Source: Proteiniphilum sp. (GTDB taxonomy: Bacteria; Bacteroidota; Bacteroidia; Bacteroidales; Dysgonomonadaceae). From it: a stretch of 9,414 nucleotides of DNA. Location: NCBI GenBank assembly GCA_016649795.1, contig JAENWZ010000074.1:1-9414 (forward strand), written 5' to 3'. The translations under genes and the position numbers were made by a program. Under the pieces are notes generated by a model, which saw nothing but the letters and a program-made list of their open reading frames with translations, was not told the DNA's origin and did no database searches. Each line of letters opens with the position of its first letter. Within the stretch, counting starts at the first letter, position 1. Below, in pieces: positions 1 through 5,613 of this stretch.

Positions 1-698
1 AAATTTTGGAACTTGGAGATAATGAAGAAATTGCCTATTCTGAAGATGGTCGTTTGAGACACACTGTAGGTAAGTCGCTTTATTCATTTAGACTACGTGA
101 CTATTATGGAGTTGATCCGACCAACGGGGATGCTTTGTTTCGCGATGAAGCGGGTAATCTGACTAATGATTACACAATGTCGCGATACGTTTATCCGGGA
201 TCTCCCGAACCAAAATATATTGGAGGTTTTAATACAAGCCTGGCATGGAAAGGATTCAAACTTGGTGCTTTCTTTGAATTCAAGGGAGGAAATTATGTGA
301 TGTTGATTGAGCGTCGTTATCTGGAATCTGATGGTAATCAGATGAGCAATAATCAGGTTCTTACTGCTTTGAATTACTGGAAGAAACCGGGAGATACGGG
401 CGTCAACCCAAAACCTTTAGCAGGAAATTCTACAAACAGTTATAATTTCGGCACTACCCGGTTTTTACAGAGAGGCGATTATCTACGTGTAAAGGATATC
501 ACACTGTCTTATTCATTCCCTTCGGAGCAATTGGAACAAGTTAATATCGGCGGATTGAAATTATATCTCAGTGCACAAAACATTTACACTTTTCACGATG
601 TCGATTGGTGGGATCCCGAACGTGGTGTGGATGGTATAGGATATGGTATTTACCCAATGACAAAAGCATTGATAGGTGGGATTGAACTCTCATTCTAA
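1..698 (+). CDS. SusC/RagA-family TonB-dependent outer-membrane transporter, C-terminal fragment
   Basis: This is the last ~232 residues of a SusC-type TonB-dependent transporter. The frame is open to the left edge (ATT at 3-5, then TTG at 6), so the plug domain, TonB box and most of the barrel lie outside the window and position 6 is not a real start. Family hallmarks are visible: the YPGSPEPKYIGGFNTSLAWKG segment followed by GFKLGAFFEFKGGNYV, then FLQRGDYLRVKDITLSYSFP, LYLSAQNIYTF and DWWDPE, ending in a barrel strand with terminal Phe (GGIELSF), the usual outer-membrane insertion signal. In the family this barrel imports oligosaccharides or peptides through the outer membrane, powered by TonB-ExbBD, with a SusD lipoprotein as lid. 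The SusD partner follows 72 bases downstream, so the two are probably cotranscribed. Family assignment is secure; the substrate is unknown. Confidence 0.95.
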   Translation, partial: ILELGDNEEIAYSEDGRLRHTVGKSLYSFRLRDYYGVDPTNGDALFRDEAGNLTNDYTMSRYVYPGSPEPKYIGGFNTSLAWKGFKLGAFFEFKGGNYVMLIERRYLESDGNQMSNNQVLTALNYWKKPGDTGVNPKPLAGNSTNSYNFGTTRFLQRGDYLRVKDITLSYSFPSEQLEQVNIGGLKLYLSAQNIYTFHDVDWWDPERGVDGIGYGIYPMTKALIGGIELSF

Positions 699-770
699 AG
701 ATGCAATGAGGTATTGAAACAATTGTATCAAAATTTTTCAGTATTTAGTCATTCAAAAAAAAAGATAAAG

Positions 771-2201
771 ATGAAAAAAATATTTCTATTAGTTTTTACA
801 GCAGCACTCTTGTTTGTCTCCTGCGAGGAGTACCTTACTGAGGAGCCCATATTGCAGCAGAGTACTGAACTCTCTCTCGCTACTTATAGTGGGCTTGACA
901 ACGCCGTGTTTGGCGCATATGCCCCTTTAGTTTCCGTAAACTGGTATGGTGCTTCGTTCGTGCTTGATGCTGAAATGCGCAGCGGTAACGGATATCGTGA
1001 TGTGAACAAAAATTCAGGTCGCTATACTGTTCCCTATGATTTCAGTTATACCTCAACAGCAACACCAGCATTATGGGGTACAGCTTATTTTGTGATTTCA
1101 GCAGTAAATAATGTAATTGCCAATTTGGATGGCAAAGCTGGAGTGGATGGTGTAACTCAGCAGGATGTTGACAATCTTCATGCAGAATCACTGTTTTTGA
1201 GAGGACTCTCTCATTTTGACCTGGTGCGCACCTATGCCAAGCAATATACTGTGGATAAAACGGCTCCCGGTGTTCCCTATGTAACGGTTACCGACCCTGC
1301 TGGTAAACCTGCCAGAGATGCTGTAGATACGGTATACAGCAATATTGTAACGGATCTTACAACCGCGGAACAACTTATAGCGAATGACTACTCCCGAGAG
1401 GGTGTCACCAGCTCGAAATCTGTTGTCAACAAACTAGCTATTCAGGCATTGCTGTCTAGAGTTTATCTCTATATGGGTGAGTGGCAGATGTCGGCTGATT
1501 ACGCTACTACCGTTATTAAAAGTGGTGTTTTTTCACTTTGGGAAGCAGATGAGTATGCAGCTGCATTTAAGGAAGATGCACATACCGGGGGTGAAGTGAT
1601 ATTCGATGTGTATGGTTTAAAAGCAAATACATACGATGGATATTGGGATGCCATTACCTGGCTTACTAATCCGGACGGGTATTCAGACTGTGCCGCAAGT
1701 AACGATCTTATTTCGCTATATTCTGAAGATGATGTCAGAGGAGATATGTTTATTGGCAATCCTGAAAAAGCACCTGGTACCTTATGGACAACAAAGTATG
1801 CAGGAAAAGACAAAGGTACTCCCGATGTAAGCAATACCATTGTATTGCGTCTGAGTGAAATGTATCTCAACAGAGCCGAAGCAATTACGCGTGGAACTAC
1901 TGTTGCTGGAACTACTGCTGTTTCTGATATCAATGCAATACGCACGAAACGGGGAGCATCGGAAATTACAAGCGCAGGCGTGAATGATGTACTGGATGAA
2001 CGTAGACTTGAACTTGCCTGGGAAGGTCATCTATGGTATGATCTTGCCCGCACAAAAGGCAGTGTCGTACGCACTCACTACAGCGGTTCAGAAGTTAACC
2101 GGAATATTCCTGCCGACAGTAAATTTTGGGCGTTGCCTATCAATAAAAGGGAGCTGGATGTTAACGAAAATCTTGTGCAGAATCCAGGCTATGATAATTG
2201 A
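771..2201 (+). CDS. SusD/RagB-family nutrient-binding surface lipoprotein
   Basis: A complete 476-aa SusD-type lipoprotein, the extracellular lid and substrate-binding partner of the SusC transporter encoded just upstream. The start at ATG 771 gives a clean signal peptide with lipobox FVSC (Cys18) followed by acidic EE, like a Bacteroidota surface-export signal. A TTG at 714 in frame would add 19 polar residues before the signal and is rejected. Family motifs in order: AESLFLRGLSHFDLVRTYA (about 138-156), the GVPYV step (167-171), TPR-like helices around 219-250, LRLSEMYLNRAEAI (359-372), INAIRTKRGA (387-396), LDERRLELAWEGHLWYDLAR (408-427), and the C-terminal FWALPINKREL and NPGYDN. Length is slightly below the usual ~500-600. 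An imperfect palindrome centred on CAATTG (714-731) lies in the gap to susC. The ligand could be glycan or peptide; the sequence does not decide. Confidence 0.96.
   Translation: MKKIFLLVFTAALLFVSCEEYLTEEPILQQSTELSLATYSGLDNAVFGAYAPLVSVNWYGASFVLDAEMRSGNGYRDVNKNSGRYTVPYDFSYTSTATPALWGTAYFVISAVNNVIANLDGKAGVDGVTQQDVDNLHAESLFLRGLSHFDLVRTYAKQYTVDKTAPGVPYVTVTDPAGKPARDAVDTVYSNIVTDLTTAEQLIANDYSREGVTSSKSVVNKLAIQALLSRVYLYMGEWQMSADYATTVIKSGVFSLWEADEYAAAFKEDAHTGGEVIFDVYGLKANTYDGYWDAITWLTNPDGYSDCAASNDLISLYSEDDVRGDMFIGNPEKAPGTLWTTKYAGKDKGTPDVSNTIVLRLSEMYLNRAEAITRGTTVAGTTAVSDINAIRTKRGASEITSAGVNDVLDERRLELAWEGHLWYDLARTKGSVVRTHYSGSEVNRNIPADSKFWALPINKRELDVNENLVQNPGYDN
1893..1922 (+). repeat. 15-bp tandem duplication inside the susD-like gene
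   Basis: Two adjacent 15-base units, GGAACTACTGTTGCT and GGAACTACTGCTGTT, match at 13 of 15 positions and keep the reading frame, giving GTTVA then GTTAV at residues 375-384. The repeat lies between the NRAEAI helix and the INAIRTKRGA motif, so it probably lengthens a loop. The two synonymous or near-synonymous changes suggest it is not very recent. Confidence 0.6.
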
Positions 2202-2207
2202 CGAAGA

Positions 2208-2227
2208 CAAGATTCTATTGAATCTTG
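2208..2227 (+). other. Perfect 8-bp hairpin just after the susD-like stop codon
   Basis: CAAGATTC, a TATT loop, then GAATCTTG form a perfect 8-bp stem beginning 6 bases after the susD-like stop codon. No T-tract follows (AACAACAC), so it is not a standard intrinsic terminator. By analogy with hairpins between unequally expressed operon genes, it may stabilise the susC-susD part of the transcript or mark a processing point before the accessory lipoproteins. That role is inferred from position only. Confidence 0.55.
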
Positions 2228-2267
2228 AACAACACAGCAAAATTTCTAATTTGTAATAAAGAAGAAT

Positions 2268-3140
2268 ATGAATAAAATTTTATTATATCTCACAATTCTG
2301 GCAGGCGTTGCAATATTCGGTGCTTGTAATCTCAACGAGTCTCCAGAATTCAATGATGCCGAAGCATTTGTGGCCTTTGGCGGAAATAGCTTTTCGGCAG
2401 AAGAAACTGCCGAAGTTTTGAAAGTGCCGGTACGACTCACATCACTCGGTAATCTTTCTACTACAGTAACTTTTGAGGTGATTGACAGCACTGCTGTTGC
2501 CGGCAGGGATTATGAACTGAGTGGTGGAGCTTCCGTGTTGAATTTCGATGGTTCTGATCCTGTTCAATATATAGAAATTGATATTATTCCGCATGAAGGA
2601 GTGTTTACCGGTGACCGTGTGTTTGGTATTATACTTAAAAGTGCAGGAGATATTAATTTAGGAAGCAATGATACTACTTACGTGACAATTTTAGACATTG
2701 ATCATCCGTTATCTGCCATACTGGGCACTTATACTGCAGTCGGGACTAGTTATTTCAACGGAACGGAAGCATGGACAGTTACTATTACAAAGGATCCTGA
2801 AGGTGACGTAAGCAAAGTATGGATTACCAATCTCGTAGTTGGCGGCTCTAGTCCATCAACCCCGCTTTATGGAGTTGTTAACGAAGAAAAGACTGAGCTT
2901 AAAATTCCTGTTGCCCAAACAATAGCTACTTCGACAAGTTATCCATCAATTTTATTTGAAGGATTCTACGGACCTGACGGTGCAACAGAAATCCCGGAAG
3001 GTGGTAGCGTTACAGGTTTAATTGAAGAGGGTATAATTGCTATTCAGGATGAGATTGGTAGTCATGTTTATGATGCTTCCAGCGCTTCTGTTGGTTGGTA
3101 CAATATTTTCCAAGCTGATGTTGTTTTGACCAAAAATTAA
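2268..3140 (+). CDS. Calx-beta domain surface lipoprotein of the SusCD operon
   Basis: A 290-aa predicted lipoprotein. The signal peptide ends in the lipobox IFGAC (Cys20), followed by NLNESPEF. Residues ~33-145 look like a Calx-beta domain: VTFEVIDSTAVAGRDYEL, LNFDGSDPVQYIEIDI, then a GDRVFGIILKSAGDINLG stretch and a closing YVTILDID strand. This beta-sandwich is typically Ca-binding in surface and adhesion proteins. Residues ~149-290 form a second beta-rich domain (LGTYTAVGTSYF, WTVTITKD, VWITNLV, ending GWYNIFQADVVLTKN) that resembles the C-terminal domain of the next gene. Its position after susCD, where SusE/SusF-type proteins usually lie, suggests an accessory surface ligand-binding lipoprotein. 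ATG 2268 is the natural start, 66 bases after susD. No catalytic motif was seen. The Calx-beta call is by pattern; the C-terminal domain is not recognised by name. Confidence 0.85.
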   Translation: MNKILLYLTILAGVAIFGACNLNESPEFNDAEAFVAFGGNSFSAEETAEVLKVPVRLTSLGNLSTTVTFEVIDSTAVAGRDYELSGGASVLNFDGSDPVQYIEIDIIPHEGVFTGDRVFGIILKSAGDINLGSNDTTYVTILDIDHPLSAILGTYTAVGTSYFNGTEAWTVTITKDPEGDVSKVWITNLVVGGSSPSTPLYGVVNEEKTELKIPVAQTIATSTSYPSILFEGFYGPDGATEIPEGGSVTGLIEEGIIAIQDEIGSHVYDASSASVGWYNIFQADVVLTKN

Positions 3141-3166
3141 TTTTATAACTTAATTTTAAAGAAATT

Positions 3167-4819
3167 ATGAAAAGGTATTTAATATATTTATCAGTTGTAG
3201 CGATTATTTTTGCTGCAGGCTGTACCGATTTCGGAGTCGAGACGCAGCTGACACTTCCTGATGCACCCACGGCGGTAATATCCGCTGTCACTGCTGAAAG
3301 TAATGCTGTCTCCTTCGATGTTGCTCCTTCAGGAGCTGCCGGATACTATGCCTGGCTGGTTGTAGAGTCTGTAACCGTGGATTCCACCCTGCAGGCAATC
3401 AATATCCTTAAGCAGACTGCCGGCGGCGTAGCCAAAGGGATCGTAGAGTATGCCGATACACCTCAGGAGACTGTAGAGGTAACCGGCTTGACCCCTTATA
3501 CCGTCTATCAGATCTATGCGGTTGCATCAAGCAGCGATGGTGTGGTGAGTGCAGTTAAAAATGCCAGCTTCCGTACACTTGACGACGGTGGCAAACCCGG
3601 CCCTACAAATGTTGTTTTAGCGGAAACTACCGTTACGATCACATTCCACGAGCCACTGCAAAGGGGTACAGGGAAAGTGTATGTTTCCTATTTTGCTAAA
3701 AATACGCTTTCAGGACATAAACCATTGGTTGTTGCTCCCGGCTATGAAAGTTATAACCCTCAGGATATTGAAGTGGATGCGAATGATGTGTCTATAAGCG
3801 GAAAATCTCTGATAGTGAAGCTTCCCGATGCACCGGCAGGTGTGTATGCCAGTGTGACTTATGACGCTGGAGCTGTGCTTGACCTGGAAGGGAATGCATC
3901 CAACGCATATACCCGAAAAGCCGACACGCTTATCAACGGAGCACCTAGTCGCGGTATCACTGTTCACCTGGCGAACGAAACCTGGAAACTGCACAGCGAA
4001 TTCGAAGCGGATGGCCCTGGCACCCTTATAACATTTTCTGCATGGGATGAATTGGTTATTTCCGCACTTCCCGATGTAGGTACAAAAGTTGACAAAAAGG
4101 TATCAACCAAAATCCCGACAGTTGTTTACAAACAACCGGGTAAGACCTCCACATTGGATGTAACAACATGGGGCCTGATTGGTGGTACTCCTGCTTTCCT
4201 TCTTCCAGAGGAGCCTGCTTTCGGAGCAACTGTTGATTTAAACGTTCCTGCCGGTGCATATGAAGATGTATACGGCAATACAAACGATGCATTGACTGTT
4301 GAAGGTAACTATCTTTATAGTTATGGATATACTTATGAAGATGTGACCGGAACCTATGATCTGAATCTTACCAGTTATTGGGACGGTCCGCTGCCTACTG
4401 AGATGGGAATTATCATTGAAAAGGATTCGGAATCCGATGACTTACTAATCAAAAATCTATTGACAACCGGTACTGTTATTAGAGGTACATTTGATCCGGT
4501 ATTTGGAACTATTGCTATCGATGATGAACAGTTATTACTCGAAGATGTTACGTTTTCATCAGGTACATCAGATATCGTGTTTGTAAACGTAGATGCTGCT
4601 GCACCTGTAGTCTTTAAGGTACCCTCACCTGGCCTGATCACAACATCGCAAAGGTGGGGATATTTGTTGCCTGGTCTGAATAATGGATGGTACGACATTT
4701 TTACGGCATCTACCTGGACACGTACTTCGATGGATACTTCTGCTCCGGCTACGGCCAGTTCAGTAGTAAAGAATGACTTTATCCCTTTACATAAAACAGG
4801 CCGTAAGTTGGATAAATAG
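3167..4819 (+). CDS. Multi-domain Ig/FN3-like surface lipoprotein (SusE/F position)
   Basis: A 550-aa predicted lipoprotein with lipobox FAAGC (Cys19) followed by TDFG. Domains in order: an FN3-like fold at ~30-137 (PDAPTAVISAVTAES, VEVTGLTPYTVYQIYAVASS, ASFRTL); an SbsA-like Ig domain at ~144-250 (ETTVTITFHEPLQRGTGKVY to YDAGAVLDLEGNAS); a second SbsA-like domain at ~260-380 ending in VPAGAYEDVYGNTNDAL; and a C-terminal beta-rich domain at ~391-520 (VTGTYDLNLTSYWDG, IIIEKD, LLIKNLL, NNGWYDIFTASTW) shared with the preceding gene. A polar tail (~521-550, TSAPATASS then basic residues) follows. No enzyme motif was seen, so a spacer or binding role on the cell surface is inferred. It is the last gene before the terminator at 4848. 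GC is uneven: ~53% over 3241-3540 against ~38% over 4321-4560 (hand count). Confidence 0.85.
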   Translation: MKRYLIYLSVVAIIFAAGCTDFGVETQLTLPDAPTAVISAVTAESNAVSFDVAPSGAAGYYAWLVVESVTVDSTLQAINILKQTAGGVAKGIVEYADTPQETVEVTGLTPYTVYQIYAVASSSDGVVSAVKNASFRTLDDGGKPGPTNVVLAETTVTITFHEPLQRGTGKVYVSYFAKNTLSGHKPLVVAPGYESYNPQDIEVDANDVSISGKSLIVKLPDAPAGVYASVTYDAGAVLDLEGNASNAYTRKADTLINGAPSRGITVHLANETWKLHSEFEADGPGTLITFSAWDELVISALPDVGTKVDKKVSTKIPTVVYKQPGKTSTLDVTTWGLIGGTPAFLLPEEPAFGATVDLNVPAGAYEDVYGNTNDALTVEGNYLYSYGYTYEDVTGTYDLNLTSYWDGPLPTEMGIIIEKDSESDDLLIKNLLTTGTVIRGTFDPVFGTIAIDDEQLLLEDVTFSSGTSDIVFVNVDAAAPVVFKVPSPGLITTSQRWGYLLPGLNNGWYDIFTASTWTRTSMDTSAPATASSVVKNDFIPLHKTGRKLDK

Positions 4820-4847
4820 ATTCTTTTAGGGATTTTTATATTAACAT

Positions 4848-4880
4848 CAGAAGGGCGTTCTTTTATAGGACGTCCTTTTG
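4848..4880 (+). terminator. Intrinsic terminator of the SusCD-lipoprotein operon
   Basis: CAGAAGGGCGTTC (4848-4860), a 7-base loop TTTTATA, and GGACGTCCTTTTG (4868-4880) pair over 13 positions, with three G-U wobbles and no mismatch. The T run lies in the 3' arm (CCTTTTG), as in many intrinsic terminators. It begins 29 bases after the last lipoprotein stop codon and precedes a promoter for the next unit. Its arms are nearly symmetrical, so it could also act on the other strand. Confidence 0.8.
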
Positions 4881-4887
4881 TCATACA

Positions 4888-4919
4888 TTTGCGTGGATGA
4901 AGAAATTATGCTATTTTTG
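4888..4919 (+). promoter_or_regulatory. Bacteroidota sigma-ABfr-type promoter for the protease unit
   Basis: TTTG at 4888-4891 and TATTTTTG at 4912-4919 match the Bacteroides -33 (TTTG) and -7 (TAnnTTTG) elements, with a 20-base spacer in the expected range. Transcription would start near 4925, leaving a leader of under 20 bases that is A-rich (ATAAAAAAAATAATCAAT) and has no Shine-Dalgarno sequence, as usual in this phylum. It lies directly downstream of the terminator. No operator repeat was seen, so how it is regulated is unknown. Confidence 0.75.
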
Positions 4920-4942
4920 TCTGAATAAAAAAAATAATCAAT

Positions 4943-5605
4943 ATGAAAAAAATAGTACTGTATATATCTATTTTGTGTTTTACCACAGCGTTGCAGGCAC
5001 AAGATATTACCACTATGTGGCCATATAAATATTCCGATTTTCGCAACGGTACGGTCTATTTCATTAACAAGAAGACGCTATCTGCGCCGGTTAACGTGCA
5101 TTTACTAAAAAGCACTTTGCATTATCTGGATAGTGATCAGGTGAAAGAAGTTACTACTTCAGAAATTGTATTGGTACAGATCGATGAGGATAACTACTTT
5201 ATGCGCGACAATCAGCTGATGCGCGTACTTAGCGGTGACAGTACAGGATTTGTTGCAGAGTTGGTATTAGCTGATTTTGGCGCACTGACCGAAAGTGGTG
5301 GTGCATACGGTTCTTCATCGAATGTACAGGCTACACGTAAACTTTCCTCATTAGAAATTGGTGGGATTAGTATAACCAATCACATGGAATTGAAAAGCAA
5401 TAAAGAAAGTGGCTCTCTGCTTCCCCTCAATACAAAATATTTTATTGTAACTCCCGATGCAGTATATCCGGCAACCAAGAAAGGCATTGAGTCGCAATTG
5501 CCGGATAACAAAAAAGATGCCTTTAAGCAATTCCTTAAACAAAATAAAGTAGCCTGGAAGCGTCCTGAATCCCTGTCTGCTCTGCTTAACTTTTTTAAAG
5601 ATTGA
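4943..5605 (+). CDS. Exported protein of unknown function, first gene of the protease unit
   Basis: A 220-aa protein I do not recognise as a named family. It has a signal peptide (hydrophobic ~4-17, TALQAQ, predicted cleavage near residues 19-20) and no lipobox, so it should be periplasmic, secreted or outer-membrane associated. The mature part has a beta-rich section (NGTVYFINKKTLSAPVNVHL, LHYLDSDQVKEV, EIVLVQIDEDNYFMRDNQLM), a Gly/Ser-rich loop at ~117-128 (ESGGAYGSSSNV), and a charged, probably helical C-terminus (~185-220, NKKDAFKQFLKQNKVAWKRP) ending in NFFKD. There is no T9SS sorting domain and no catalytic motif. ATG 4943 follows a consensus promoter; the protease start is 8 bases beyond its stop codon. 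The tight spacing suggests a role with the protease or its PorV-like partner, for example as chaperone or accessory envelope factor. That role is inferred from context only. Confidence 0.85.
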   Translation: MKKIVLYISILCFTTALQAQDITTMWPYKYSDFRNGTVYFINKKTLSAPVNVHLLKSTLHYLDSDQVKEVTTSEIVLVQIDEDNYFMRDNQLMRVLSGDSTGFVAELVLADFGALTESGGAYGSSSNVQATRKLSSLEIGGISITNHMELKSNKESGSLLPLNTKYFIVTPDAVYPATKKGIESQLPDNKKDAFKQFLKQNKVAWKRPESLSALLNFFKD

Positions 5606-5613
5606 CCTGATTA

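Noticed and set aside
714..731. Imperfect palindrome TTGAAACAATTGTATCAA as a regulatory site
   Set aside because: It lies between cotranscribed susC and susD with no nearby promoter match, and AT-rich palindromes of this size can occur by chance.
714..770. TTG at 714 as start of the SusD-like protein
   Set aside because: It would place 19 polar and basic residues before an otherwise perfect lipoprotein signal. ATG 771 begins directly at MKKIF with Cys18.
2225..2253. TTG-19-TAATTTG as an internal promoter before the Calx-beta lipoprotein
   Set aside because: The -7 element lacks one base of TAnnTTTG and the -33 TTG is part of a hairpin arm. Too weak to annotate.
4375..4884. Minus-strand open frame of 169 codons antisense to the Ig/FN3 lipoprotein
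   Set aside because: It is a shadow of a clear lipoprotein gene, spans the operon terminator, and has no signal or recognisable domain.
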